This document shows positions 18,141-27,401 of a stretch of DNA of 64,000 bases, piece after piece. Both the position numbers and the translations under genes were made by a program. The DNA comes from JACPYM01 sp963699175 (GTDB taxonomy: Bacteria; Acidobacteriota; Blastocatellia; RBC074). The notes below the pieces were generated by a model, which was given only the letters and a program-made list of their open reading frames with translations, had not been told where the DNA came from and did no database searches. The stretch spans positions 7,936,001 through 8,000,000 of the forward strand of contig OY969418.1 of NCBI GenBank assembly GCA_963699175.1. The letters run 5' to 3'. Numbering within the stretch: position 1 is the first letter of the stretch; each line of letters begins with the position of its first letter.

Positions 18141-19538
18141 CTCGTGCGCTGCCTCCTGTTCAGGCAGGATGAAGGCAGCCGTCAACCCGAAGATCAACGA
18201 GGGCGCCACGATGCGCATGGCCGTGGCGAAGAGGAAGCCAAAACTCCAAAAGGTCATCGAAGCGTTTAACGCGCGGCCTTTGGTGGTGCGCGCCCGTTTG
18301 AAATGTTGCAAGCTCAGATAAAGGAGCACCGCAATGGCAGTGAGTCCCCACATCCCGTGTTCGGCCAATAAGCGGGCGAATTCATTGTGCGACGCCACCT
18401 GGTGCTCACCTAAAGAGCCATAATTGCCTTGCAGATGATATTTGGCCTGCCCGGGGCCAACGCCGAAGATCGGATACTCCGAAAAGATGCGCCAATCCTC
18501 GCGCATAATGTCGCCGCGACCGGTAGCCGTAGTATCGCTGAACCGTTTGGTGAGCGTGCCTTTGGTGTATTGATCCAGCCGAGGCAGCAGGATGAAACCC
18601 ACTACGACAGCCGCGAGCAGCAAGCCACCGAGCAGCGGCAGCCGCAAGCGCCGCTCTTGAAACAGAAACATAATTGTCAGGGCTGCTCCGCCACCGGCTA
18701 AATAGAGACCCGTGCGCGAAAAAGTCAGCGCGGCTTGCGTCATCAAGTAAAGCATCAAGCCGAAGAGCAGCAACTTCAGACTGCGCGCGATGCGATTGTC
18801 CAAAGCCCAGAGCAGCGCCGCCAAGGCGCCCAACCCCAAGACCGCTGAGACCTGGTTAGGCCCGTATCCGCCACTGGTCACGAAATTGGAATCGTTGACG
18901 AAGATCAACTCTTTGGCCGTAACGATGCCCCACAAGGCGAGCACGGCAATGGAGACGACTGGACAGATCAAGGCCAGCAGCATGCGATGCAATTGTGCGT
19001 AAGACAGCCTGAGATGCGAAAAGAACCAGAGGCTGACCATCAAAGCCAACGGGCCTGAGAGGTTGAAGCTCAGTTGATCGGTCAACACGTCCGTCGTTAC
19101 GTTGGCGAGCGGCATGACGATAGACGGTAACAGCAGGATGAAGAATAGGAAGACGGGAAGCGGCCCGTTGAGCTTGCCGGTGCGCACAAGCGCCAAGAGA
19201 AAAACCAGCACGATGGCGTACTTGCCGAATTCCCAGGGTAGCCACGCGCCAGTCATACGCCAGAGTACTTCTGAGCCGGCGACGTAAGCGCCAAAGACGG
19301 CGACGCGCTCGAGCCGCGCTGCATAAACCCCGGCCCAAAGCCCATAGAGCAGCGTAACTGCCGCGTGCCCTGTAGTAATGAGAGGGGAAGCGCTGCAGGC
19401 CAGCGCCAACACGGCGTGCAGCACGAGCAAGCCGGAGACAAGGACGACTTCCAGACTCAGTAATTCCAGCAGCCTCTGCTCGGCAGAGCTTCGGCGATAG
19501 GCGGCCTTGATGGGAATTGCGGCACTTCGATTCATCAT
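18123..19538 (-). CDS. O-antigen ligase/polymerase-like integral membrane protein
   Basis: 471 residues with about eleven hydrophobic segments. The large periplasmic loop characteristic of the Wzy_C/WaaL family (about residues 325-395) contains TTATGRGDIMREDWRIF, the PIFGVGPGQ motif and the SHNEFARLLAEHGMWG segment with the conserved His-Asn-Glu. Such proteins join polysaccharide repeats or ligate a finished chain to its lipid or protein acceptor in the periplasm. The start ATG overlaps the stop of the upstream GT4 gene (ATGA), so both are coupled. A long palindrome overlaps the 3' end. Polymerase and ligase roles cannot be separated by sequence alone; an ABC-export cluster such as this one would more often need a ligase. 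Confidence 0.85.
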   Translation of the reverse strand: MMNRSAAIPIKAAYRRSSAEQRLLELLSLEVVLVSGLLVLHAVLALACSASPLITTGHAAVTLLYGLWAGVYAARLERVAVFGAYVAGSEVLWRMTGAWLPWEFGKYAIVLVFLLALVRTGKLNGPLPVFLFFILLLPSIVMPLANVTTDVLTDQLSFNLSGPLALMVSLWFFSHLRLSYAQLHRMLLALICPVVSIAVLALWGIVTAKELIFVNDSNFVTSGGYGPNQVSAVLGLGALAALLWALDNRIARSLKLLLFGLMLYLMTQAALTFSRTGLYLAGGGAALTIMFLFQERRLRLPLLGGLLLAAVVVGFILLPRLDQYTKGTLTKRFSDTTATGRGDIMREDWRIFSEYPIFGVGPGQAKYHLQGNYGSLGEHQVASHNEFARLLAEHGMWGLTAIAVLLYLSLQHFKRARTTKGRALNASMTFWSFGFLFATAMRIVAPSLIFGLTAAFILPEQEAAHEAEREA

Positions 19539-20659
19539 AATTGGGACGAGTTGAAAGCCATAGCCTTCTGTTGTAACACCAGATCGTAGATGCGGCAGAC
19601 TTGCTCAATGACAGCGTCGGCGGTGTAAAACCGATTGACTCGTTGCCGCAGCGCCTCCCCCAAAGTTCTTCGACGTTCAGGCGCAGCCAGCAACGCCAAC
19701 ATTGCTTCGGCCAATTTCACTGGGTCATTCGGCGACACGACTAAACCAGCGCGCCCTTCATCCAGGATGGAAGGACATTCGCCGACTTCAGTAGCGATAG
19801 CGCCCAAGCCAGCCTTGCCATATTCAACCAGCGACAAAGGGAAGGCTTCCGAATATGAACTAAGCACGCCAATCTCACAGCCGCGCAAGATGCCTGGCAC
19901 GTCACTCTGATGGCCCGCTATCGTAATTCGATCTTGCAAACCGAGCCGCGCGATGGCTTCGCTGATTTTAGCGTAATGTGTTTGATTACTGCGAGCGCCC
20001 ACCAGAATCAAATGCGCGGCGGGCGCTCGTTGCGCGACGCTAGCCATTGCTTCAATCAGCGTGAGGTGCCCTTTTTCCGGGCGCAGATTGGCCACGCAAA
20101 CGATGCGCTGCCCCGGCCGGCCCGGCAACTCCGGCGTCTCGGTGACAGCCGCATTTTCAATGACAAAGTTCGGCACGTACCAGACGGAGTTGGCCGGCAC
20201 CCGCAGACTTTGCCGCACCCAGTCGTGCAGCCGGCGGTTGACGATGATTACGCCGTTCGCCCGCCGCACGAATGGGCCATAAAGCCAGGCCGCGCGCGCT
20301 TCCGTTGCGTATTTGCTGGAGTGGTTGTGCCAAATCACTTTTGGGTAAGGCGGAAAGAGCGCCGCCTGTACGGCGACAAACAGTGCCGTGCTGTGCGCGT
20401 GCAGTAGTTGAATGTTGTGCGCTTTGATAAAAGCGACCAAACGGCGCAAGCCGCCCAGATCGAAACGGCGCGTGCGTGCCAGACAAATTTTCCCTACCTC
20501 GGCGGAGACCAATTCGGCCAGCGGCCCTTCGCGGCGGGTGGCGCACAAGTAACTGCGATAGTTCCGGCGCGGCAAGAGATTGGCCAAGTTCACGGCCACG
20601 CGCTCAGCGCCGCCAGCCTCGAGTGTGTCGGTCATTTGCAGAATGCCAGGGAGCTTCAT
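19535..20659 (-). CDS. family 4 glycosyltransferase
   Basis: 374 residues from ATG 20659 (MKLPGILQMTD). This start overlaps the stop of the upstream GT4 gene by 4 bases; an open frame further upstream is a shadow. Motifs: LEAGGAERVAVNLANLLP near the N-terminus, VANLRPEKGHLTLIEAMA for the donor domain, GHQSDVPGILRGCEIGVLSS, and the EX7E motif EAFPLSLVEYGKAGL. The N-terminal part has LLHAHSTALFVAVQAALFP, typical of enzymes acting near the membrane on lipid-linked sugars. The closest well-known type is the WaaG/PimA-like GT4 group. Coupled on both sides (ATGA overlaps at 20656-20659 and 19535-19538). Confidence 0.87.
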   Translation of the reverse strand: MKLPGILQMTDTLEAGGAERVAVNLANLLPRRNYRSYLCATRREGPLAELVSAEVGKICLARTRRFDLGGLRRLVAFIKAHNIQLLHAHSTALFVAVQAALFPPYPKVIWHNHSSKYATEARAAWLYGPFVRRANGVIIVNRRLHDWVRQSLRVPANSVWYVPNFVIENAAVTETPELPGRPGQRIVCVANLRPEKGHLTLIEAMASVAQRAPAAHLILVGARSNQTHYAKISEAIARLGLQDRITIAGHQSDVPGILRGCEIGVLSSYSEAFPLSLVEYGKAGLGAIATEVGECPSILDEGRAGLVVSPNDPVKLAEAMLALLAAPERRRTLGEALRQRVNRFYTADAVIEQVCRIYDLVLQQKAMAFNSSQL

Positions 20660-21849
20660 CGTCCGCTCTGTTCCAGCAAGGTGTTTGACGCGAAGGCTTC
20701 GGGCGCGACTTGCCAGGAGCGACTGAGCAACTCGCGCAAGGCCTCGCGCAAGCCTTCCAGCGAATAGCGCGCGCTCCACGCCGCCGCGCGTTGCCCCATT
20801 TCAAGGTACTGCTCAGGCGCAGCGGCGATCTTTGCCAGGCTGTCTGCGAGCGCGGTTACAGCGCGCGGCGGCACCACCAAGCCACGCCCTTCGCCCAACA
20901 TCCACGGCACCAACCCTCTGTTCGAGCCGATGCAGATCAGCCCAAATGCCATCGCCTCGGCAATCGCTTTCGGCCAGCCTTCGCTCTCTGAAGCCAGGAC
21001 AAGCACATCGGCCTTTTCGTAGAAATCGAACACCCGCTCGAACTCAACAGCGCCGGCGAAATTGACGCGTGCTTGCAGGCGCAAATCATTCATGCGTTTT
21101 TCCAAAGCCGCGCGTTCCGCCCCGTCCCCCACAATATCGCAAGTAACCTTAAGCCCGCGTTCATTGAGCCGAGCTAGCGCCTCAATGATGATATCAACGT
21201 TCTTCGCTGCCGAAAGGCGTCCGACGTAAAGCAGGCGCAGTGGCCCGCCAGCTTTGCGGCTAGCCTTTTGCCGCGCCGCCTGCTCGGCTCGTGCAAGCTG
21301 CTGTGCATTGAGTACCGAAGTGAAAAATGGAATCACGTGCGGCGGTTGTTTGGGCCACTCGCCGTAAACCGTCACCGGCCCGCGCCACCAGCGTGATTTG
21401 AGTATCGCGCGCTGCCAGCGATAGCTGAGCGGCTCGCCGGGGTAAGCGCCCCATTGCCCGGCGTACTTCGCGCACAACCGGCTTTGCAATAACGGCAGTA
21501 GCAGAGATGCAAGGAGCGAGGTGCTGCCCGGCGAGCGCAGATGAAAGGCATCGGTTGTAAGCGCAGCTTTGCTCAAGGCCCACAACATCCGCGGCACTTC
21601 TGCCAGTGAGGTCGTCGCTTGTTCAAGGCCGCGCCCTTTGTCTCGTCGGAAGGGAATGACCGAGACCCTTTCGGAGCATTGATAAGGCGCCCAAAACTTT
21701 GGTGGCGGTCCTTGATCGAGCGGCGCGACAAACACGAGTTGATCGAACAGTTCGTTCCAGACATTCATTTCCAACACGAACGGCTCGTAAGACCACCACT
21801 GGCCCTCGAAGTAAATGTGCGAACAGATGGTCGCAACGCCAAGCTTCAT
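20656..21849 (-). CDS. family 4 glycosyltransferase
   Basis: 397 residues. N-terminus MKLGVATICSHIYFEGQ. The donor domain shows RLLYVGRLSAAKNVDIIIEALARL, CDIVGDGAERAALEKRM and VNFAGAVEFERVFDFYEKADVLVLAS, and the EX7E motif is EGWPKAIAEAMAFGLICIGS. An aromatic Tyr/Trp-rich segment (YRWQRAILKSRWWRGPVTVYGEWP) links the two halves. It is the first gene of a run of three translationally coupled genes (GT4-GT4-ligase). A 73-base gap separates it from the next GT4 upstream. Sugar specificity is not known. Confidence 0.87.
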   Translation of the reverse strand: MKLGVATICSHIYFEGQWWSYEPFVLEMNVWNELFDQLVFVAPLDQGPPPKFWAPYQCSERVSVIPFRRDKGRGLEQATTSLAEVPRMLWALSKAALTTDAFHLRSPGSTSLLASLLLPLLQSRLCAKYAGQWGAYPGEPLSYRWQRAILKSRWWRGPVTVYGEWPKQPPHVIPFFTSVLNAQQLARAEQAARQKASRKAGGPLRLLYVGRLSAAKNVDIIIEALARLNERGLKVTCDIVGDGAERAALEKRMNDLRLQARVNFAGAVEFERVFDFYEKADVLVLASESEGWPKAIAEAMAFGLICIGSNRGLVPWMLGEGRGLVVPPRAVTALADSLAKIAAAPEQYLEMGQRAAAWSARYSLEGLREALRELLSRSWQVAPEAFASNTLLEQSGR

Positions 21850-21922
21850 CTTTCAGCTATAGACTTCAAGAAAAAGTGTTGCCGGTGGGAAACCGCGTCA
21901 GGTGACAACCGCAGAGCAGGAA

Positions 21923-23062
21923 TCAATTGTGCGCACAGCGCCGATAAAACTCTTCGTTCCGGCTCACCAGCTTATCAATCGAAAAATGATTGACCGCGCG
22001 TAGCCGCGCCTGTTCGCCCAACCGCCTTCTCAAGTCGTCATGCTTGAGCAACTCGAGGATTTTGTCGGCAATGGAGTCAGGCTCGTATGGATTGCAGAGC
22101 AGCCCGGAGTCGCGGTCTACCACGACCTCTGCGCCAGGCCCGGTTTCACTGGCGACCACCGCTTTGCCCATCGCCAACCCTTCCAGCCAGGCAACCGGTA
22201 ATGCTTCCATATGCGACGGGTAGACGCAGATGGAAGCTTGAGCGATGAGATCAGGCAACCGGGAATGCTCGACCGGGCCTTTGAAAATGATGCGCTCGGT
22301 CAACTCCGGCGGGATAAGTTGGCGTAACTTCTCGATGAAAGAAGCGCCGGTCTGCGGGTCATGCCAGTCGCGTCCGGCGATCCAGAGTTTCGCTTCGGGG
22401 GCTGACGCAATGATGCGCGGCATCGCTTGCACCAACTGACGGACGCCTTTCTTTTCACAGACAGTGCCGACGAAAATGATCAGGCCCCGCTCTTCGGCGA
22501 TCTCCGGTTGGGGACGAAACAGTTCGATGTCTACCGGGTTGGGCAGGATTTCGATATTGCGCTGGCCGAGTTGAAGTAGCTCGCGGGTGGTTTCGGCGAC
22601 GTACTTGCTCACCGCGCAAAGTTGATCAGCGCGCCCGAAGGCCTGCCGCTCCAACCAACCGCGCCACGGGCTGGTTGGATTACCCAGGGTCTTTGCGAAA
22701 AATCGGTGACCGCCATTCATCCGAATAATTTTGCTGGCGGGGAAGTCCGCCGGAATCAGCGCCAGTCCGTTTTCCGGGCCTTCGAGAATATCTATAGGAG
22801 CCTGGCGCTGTAACCGTGTCAAAGCCCGGCGCAGGCTCAATCCGTTGACGAGAAAGCCAGTGCCGGGCAGTGAAGCGTGAGCCAGGCGCAGCACTCGCAC
22901 GCCTTGATCATTCTCCTCGCCCTGCCGTTCGGGCGAATAAATCCCGATGGCGGTGACCTGATGCCCGCAGGTTGTGAGCGCGCGCGCCAGGGTTTGCGTA
23001 AAGCTGCCTACTCCACCATGCGGACCTGGAGGATACTCATTGCAAAGAAAACAGATGTGCAT
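21923..23062 (-). CDS. family 4 glycosyltransferase
   Basis: 379 residues from ATG 23062 (MHICFLCNEYPPGPHGGVG), where the family homology begins; the open frame continues 40 codons upstream over the neighbour without family features. Motifs: GGVGSFTQTLARAL acceptor loop, IIFVGTVCEKKGVRQLVQAMPRI, KLWIAGRDWHDPQTG, and the EX7E region MEALPVAWLEGLAMGKAVVAS followed by GPGAEVVVDRDSGLLCNPYEPDSIA. These are hallmarks of WcaL/RfaG-type GT4 enzymes. It lies 10 bases after the stop of the GT-B-like gene, in the same operon. Confidence 0.88.
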   Translation of the reverse strand: MHICFLCNEYPPGPHGGVGSFTQTLARALTTCGHQVTAIGIYSPERQGEENDQGVRVLRLAHASLPGTGFLVNGLSLRRALTRLQRQAPIDILEGPENGLALIPADFPASKIIRMNGGHRFFAKTLGNPTSPWRGWLERQAFGRADQLCAVSKYVAETTRELLQLGQRNIEILPNPVDIELFRPQPEIAEERGLIIFVGTVCEKKGVRQLVQAMPRIIASAPEAKLWIAGRDWHDPQTGASFIEKLRQLIPPELTERIIFKGPVEHSRLPDLIAQASICVYPSHMEALPVAWLEGLAMGKAVVASETGPGAEVVVDRDSGLLCNPYEPDSIADKILELLKHDDLRRRLGEQARLRAVNHFSIDKLVSRNEEFYRRCAHN

Positions 23063-23072
23063 GATTAACCGC

Positions 23073-24524
23073 TCAAACCGCCGCTGGAGTTTCGACGCGG
23101 TAGTTATCTGGTTCGAAGAGGGCGGCGGTTTGCTGCTGTGCAATCTGTTTGAGCGCCAGGCAGCAGCGCAGGCTGGCTTCATTGAGCGGCTGTGCGGCGT
23201 GTGACTTCAGCCAAGCCTGCCGCTCCTGTTCCTTTTCGCGCGGATTGGTCAGGGCGCGTTCTACCAGCGGCGCCAATTCCTCAGACGACCTGGCCCAGTA
23301 GATGGGCCGTATTTCGTGCACGGGCTTGAAATGCGGCATGCGGTAAACATCCTCGATGTTCCAATGCGGATGTTTATGGGGTGGATTGTAAGCGACGAAG
23401 ATGGCTGGTTTGCCGGTGATGGCAAAATCCATCGCCATCGTCGAACCCAGGTTGACGACTAAATCCATGTGATGCGCCAGATTGCTGAGCAGGATCATAT
23501 CGTCTTCGCTCGGCGTAAACTGCGTCCAATCACCCTGGCTTTCGCTGGTAGACCAGACCGGGTCGGAGACGATGACCTCCGGGAATTGCCGCAATGTCTC
23601 GTCATAGCGCGTCGTCCAATCAACGGGCGAGCGGCGAAAGATGATCTGTGGCCGCGTAGCTTCGGGGAATGTCCTCAGCGCCCGCGCCAGATCGGCCAAA
23701 TAGACCGGGTCGTGCGGCGACGTGAGCGTATCATCACCGGAAAAACAGATGGCCGGACGCGCCGGGTCTACACCCAACTCACGCAGAAAGGCTTCGCGTG
23801 GCTTAATCCAAGCTTGATTGAAGTAACCTTCGAACTGCGGCGTACCCGTGATAATGACCCGCTCCTGTGCGATGTCCGGGTAATACTCCTTCATCTCGTT
23901 TTTCATGTAATCGCTCCACACGAAAAAGTAATCCGCGTGCACCGCCATACGGCCTTTCGGCAGATTGTCCCAGGAGTAGATAAAGGTGGCGGTCGGAATG
24001 CCCAGCTTTTGTGCAGTCAACAACGCGGGCACAGCTTTGTGCGCGCGCTGCTGAGTGCAAAAGACTACATCCGGCCGAAGCTCACGCAGGTAGTTTTCAA
24101 ATGTGTGAGTGCCTGGGTTGAGCAACGCCATACGTTTGTGCAGGCGATCCAGCCTGAGCGCGCCTTCCGTGCCCGCGCAGAGGCGACCAAGCTTTTGCGC
24201 AAACTGCCCCAATAGCCGGGCTTTGCGCGAACGCTGCATCTTCAAATTGCGCAAGGCCAGCGACAGGGCGAAATCATTCTGCGCGTGCAATTGAGCATAG
24301 ACCTTGGCCTGCCGAAAAACCCGCTCGACGAGTCTTTCGGGATAAGCGGGCAGCGGTTCCCAATTCAACCTCGCGCCGAAGCGCTGCTGGAAGAAGTTTA
24401 CACTCGTCGCCGGCAACGCGTGCCAGACGAAGACTTCGCCTTCCTCGAGCAACAGGTGCGGGAAACTGCTGCAAAGAAAATTACGGATACTAACGCTGTC
24501 GGGTACTAATAACAGTGTTTTCAT
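23073..24524 (-). CDS. GT-B-like surface-glycan protein (CDP-glycerophosphotransferase/UDP-sugar epimerase-like fold)
   Basis: 483 residues. There is no clear GT4 motif. Instead it has the layout of the GT-B-fold proteins annotated as surface carbohydrate biosynthesis proteins: PDVVFCTQQRAHKAVPALLTA, then ATFIYSWDNLPKGRMAVHADYFFVWSDYMKNEM, RVIITGTPQFEGYF, and a C-terminal GSTMAMDFAITGKPAIFV motif like the nucleotide-binding loop of UDP-GlcNAc epimerases and glycerophosphotransferases. A role in transferring a sugar or polyol phosphate during polymer assembly is likely but unproven. It is first in a transcription run with the GT4 genes below. Upstream lies a 354-base non-coding gap with a REP-like palindrome. 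Confidence 0.6.
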   Translation of the reverse strand: MKTLLLVPDSVSIRNFLCSSFPHLLLEEGEVFVWHALPATSVNFFQQRFGARLNWEPLPAYPERLVERVFRQAKVYAQLHAQNDFALSLALRNLKMQRSRKARLLGQFAQKLGRLCAGTEGALRLDRLHKRMALLNPGTHTFENYLRELRPDVVFCTQQRAHKAVPALLTAQKLGIPTATFIYSWDNLPKGRMAVHADYFFVWSDYMKNEMKEYYPDIAQERVIITGTPQFEGYFNQAWIKPREAFLRELGVDPARPAICFSGDDTLTSPHDPVYLADLARALRTFPEATRPQIIFRRSPVDWTTRYDETLRQFPEVIVSDPVWSTSESQGDWTQFTPSEDDMILLSNLAHHMDLVVNLGSTMAMDFAITGKPAIFVAYNPPHKHPHWNIEDVYRMPHFKPVHEIRPIYWARSSEELAPLVERALTNPREKEQERQAWLKSHAAQPLNEASLRCCLALKQIAQQQTAALFEPDNYRVETPAAV

Positions 24525-24622
24525 TGGGTGAGATCAAGTTCAAAGAGTATGAATTATTGATGTTACGCAGCGCGGAAAATCGTTTTAGGTTTGACGCCCT
24601 TCTCAGCGCCGGAGGCGCGGTC

Positions 24623-24811
24623 GGAAATTAGCCGGTGGTGGAGCAAAGCGTAACCACCGGAAAGTCGAACGCCGCCATCTCGCGTCCCGGCTGGGACGCT
24701 GGACAGGACATTGATTTCGCGCCAATTGTCTATCCTGCGCCCCTACTGGGGCGCGGTTACTTGACGCGTGTTACCGGTGGTTTCACTGCGTTCCACCACC
24801 GGCTAATTTCC
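24623..24811. repeat. REP/BIME-like paired palindrome in the 24525-24878 gap
   Basis: Arms 24623-24660 and 24774-24811 match inverted at 33 of 38 positions. Each arm alone also folds (ccggtggt...accaccgg), so two hairpin units face each other, the arrangement of a BIME. The 113-base centre has another hairpin (gcgcccc 24737-24743, ggggcgc 24748-24754). The rest of the 354-base gap shows no gene. Confidence 0.8.
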
Positions 24812-24878
24812 GCTGTGCCTCCGGCACAAAAACCTGTCAATTCCAAACTCGACTTTCTTACTGCGTAACATCAGTGAA

Positions 24879-26096
24879 TTATTGACGACCGTTTGGTCGA
24901 ATGTAGTTAGGCTCCGTCAAAAGGCGGAACAATTGATGCCACTTCGGATCAATTTCTGCACTGCCCGCGCCGAACCGCCCCACCGCATATTGGCGCGCGT
25001 TACCGGCCAACCGTTGGCGTAGCTCGTGGTCGGTGATGGCCTGTTCGAGCGCGCTGGCCCATGCACAAACGTCGTTGGGGTTCTTGATGAGCCAGCCCGT
25101 CTGTTGGTCTTGTAAGTTTTCAGGAATGCCGCCTGTGTTGGAGGCCAGCACACACAAGCCCGCACTCATCATCTCGCTGGTGGCGAGCGAAAAGCTTTCC
25201 CAACAAAGGCTCGGCACGACGCCCAGATCGCTGGCCTGATAGAGACCCGCCAACTCGGTGGGCGAGAGCATGCCCAGTTCAAGAAGTTCGAGGTTGTCGC
25301 CGAGCGCTTGGCGTTGTCGCTGGGCGCTGCCGGCGGAAAGCAACACGATCCGGCGCTTGAGTCCGCCACATAGCGCAAGCGCCTGTGCGACAATGTGGCG
25401 GCCTTTATGCACTGCTGCGCCGCCGATGTGGACGATGGCAAAGTCTTCTTCCGCCAGCCCCAGCCGTGCGCGCTGCTGGGCGCGTTCTGCTGGCTCAGCC
25501 GGGCTGAAGCGGCGCTGGTCGAGCCGATTGGGAATGATCCAGACTGCGGTTGGCAAGACCTCGCTGCTGTAAAGCTGCCAGAGCGCCTGATAGAGCGCCT
25601 GAGTCGGCACGACGACGGCATCCACCACCCGGAGCGCTTTGAAGACCACTTGTGTCTGGCTGGGCGCCGGAAGATTGCGCACCCAATAAATCAGCTTGGT
25701 CTGTGGATAATGGCGGCGTACCGCTAAGGCGACATAAGCAGAAACGCAGATGACCAAGTCGGGGTTAAGGCCTGCCGCGACCGCCAGCTTGACGGCTTTA
25801 GGTGCCCAGCGTGTTTCGCGGTGCACCCATTTCACTGCACGCCGCAAGCGCAGCACTGTCCTGTCTACGGCGCTCAACTCCGCCGGGTGGAAACGCGCGT
25901 GTCCGGCTTGCGCGCCTGGCGGGCAGATAGCTTCGATCTGCCAGGCCGGGTAATGTTCGTTGAGCCATTCGATGGTCTGCGCCAGCGAACGCGCCACTGA
26001 AGCCGGGGCTTCGGTGGCGATGGCGCGCGTGGCGTAAAAGAAAAGGAGCGTGCGTTTCTGATGCAAAGTGGTTTGTGAGCTTTGGCGATCAGTCAT
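24879..26096 (-). CDS. family 4 glycosyltransferase
   Basis: 405 residues. The donor half contains AIVHIGGAAVHKGRHIVAQAL, LLSAGSAQRQRQALGDNLELL, LSPTELAGLYQASDLGVVPS and an EX7E motif ESFSLATSEMMSAGLCVLAS, then TGGIPENLQDQQTGWLIKNPND. The acceptor half has LVICVSAYVALAVRRHYPQTKLIYWVRNLP. The start follows the Wzt-like gene stop by 8 bases, so both are co-transcribed. The product would act in the cytoplasm on the lipid-linked glycan. The donor sugar is unknown. Confidence 0.85.
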   Translation of the reverse strand: MTDRQSSQTTLHQKRTLLFFYATRAIATEAPASVARSLAQTIEWLNEHYPAWQIEAICPPGAQAGHARFHPAELSAVDRTVLRLRRAVKWVHRETRWAPKAVKLAVAAGLNPDLVICVSAYVALAVRRHYPQTKLIYWVRNLPAPSQTQVVFKALRVVDAVVVPTQALYQALWQLYSSEVLPTAVWIIPNRLDQRRFSPAEPAERAQQRARLGLAEEDFAIVHIGGAAVHKGRHIVAQALALCGGLKRRIVLLSAGSAQRQRQALGDNLELLELGMLSPTELAGLYQASDLGVVPSLCWESFSLATSEMMSAGLCVLASNTGGIPENLQDQQTGWLIKNPNDVCAWASALEQAITDHELRQRLAGNARQYAVGRFGAGSAEIDPKWHQLFRLLTEPNYIRPNGRQ

Positions 26097-26104
26097 AAAC
26101 CCGT

Positions 26105-27367
26105 TTATTGAGCGGCCAACGCATTCGGTTGGCGCTCTCGCTCCGGCGCACGGTAAAACGACCAGCTTGACTGCGGATGCAACAACGCATTGGTGGCGCT
26201 GCTTTCGCCGGTGACGTCAATCAAGAGCCGATCAGAAACATGGCGCGAGGAAGCGAACTCGCCCCAATAAAGCGCCTTGAAGTAAAGCGAATACAAGCCA
26301 GGATTGAGCCAGAGCGGCGGCAGCCTGAGGTCAATGTTATAGCGGCCAGCGGCCAACTCAGTACAGTTGAGTTGCGGGCTTTCCTGACGCAGGTGGAAGA
26401 GCTGTTCACCGTGCATATTTTCCAGAATGCAATGCAAGGTAAAACCGCCGATCTGGCCTTTGATCTGCAAGGTAGTCGAAAGTTCAGCGCTTTCCGATTG
26501 CAAGAGAGTCGGTTTGAGCGAGCCATTCAAAGTTACCGGCCCGAAACGCGAATGTGGCGAATTATTCTCGGCCAGGCCGCTTGCATCCTGGCTGACCGAT
26601 TTGTAGTAACTCTCGATGATCTTGCCTATGTCGCCCGCCTCAACCAAGCGGCCTTCCTGCAACAACAGCCCTTTGTTGCAGAGCGAGCGCACCGCCGCCA
26701 GATTATGGCTGACGAACAGCACTGTGCGCCCCTCTTTGCCAATCTCTTCCATCTTGCCCAGACATTTCTTTTGGAAGACGCTGTCGCCGACCGCCAGCAC
26801 TTCGTCAATCAGCAAAATTTCCGGTTCCAGATGTGCCGCCACCGAGAAAGCCAGCCGCATATACATCCCGCTGGAATAATGCTTGACCGGCGTGTTGATG
26901 AATTTCTCTACTTCGGCAAAGGCGATGATCTCGTCGAGCTTGCGCGTGATCTCAGCCCGCCGCATGCCCAGGATGGCGCCGTTCAAGTAGATGTTTTCGC
27001 GGCCTGTGAGTTCATTGTGAAAGCCGGTGCCGACTTCTAGCAGCGAACCGATGCGCCCGTGGATGGTGGCGCAGCCAGCGGTTGGTTCGGTGATGCGCGA
27101 GAGCAATTTCAGCAGCGTGGTCTTGCCCGCGCCATTGCGCCCGACGATACCGACCACTTCGCCGCGCTTGATTTCAAAAGAAACGTCTTGCAACGCCCAG
27201 AAACTATTTTCCGACTCCGCCGCAGTGTCGGGAGCAGAGCGAAAGAGCGAGCCAATGTTGCGCGCAGCGGAGCGCGCGCCGGTGGCGAGTTTATCGCGCA
27301 GCGTTTGGTAACGCTGCCGTTTGCCGCCGATACGATACTGCTTGGAAAGCTTGTCAGCGATGATCAA
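26105..27367 (-). CDS. Wzt-like ABC transporter ATPase for polysaccharide export, with C-terminal glycan-binding domain
   Basis: 420 residues. Walker A is GRNGAGKTT (76-84). The signature YSSGMYMRLAFS and Walker B EILLIDEVLAVGD have the exact form seen in TagH/Wzt/KpsT exporters. A long N-terminal insertion (about 20-55) precedes the Walker A. Residues about 270-400 form a beta-rich C-terminal domain like Wzt_C, which in Klebsiella/E. coli O9a-type systems recognises the terminally modified chain end before export. The methyltransferase gene upstream fits this model, because Wzt_C often reads a methyl or phosphate cap. The matching permease Wzm, normally adjacent, is absent from the window. 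Confidence 0.9.
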   Translation of the reverse strand: MIIADKLSKQYRIGGKRQRYQTLRDKLATGARSAARNIGSLFRSAPDTAAESENSFWALQDVSFEIKRGEVVGIVGRNGAGKTTLLKLLSRITEPTAGCATIHGRIGSLLEVGTGFHNELTGRENIYLNGAILGMRRAEITRKLDEIIAFAEVEKFINTPVKHYSSGMYMRLAFSVAAHLEPEILLIDEVLAVGDSVFQKKCLGKMEEIGKEGRTVLFVSHNLAAVRSLCNKGLLLQEGRLVEAGDIGKIIESYYKSVSQDASGLAENNSPHSRFGPVTLNGSLKPTLLQSESAELSTTLQIKGQIGGFTLHCILENMHGEQLFHLRQESPQLNCTELAAGRYNIDLRLPPLWLNPGLYSLYFKALYWGEFASSRHVSDRLLIDVTGESSATNALLHPQSSWSFYRAPERERQPNALAAQ

Positions 27368-27401
27368 CTGTTACTCCTGAAATTACTTCTCCTAGACAGT
27401 C

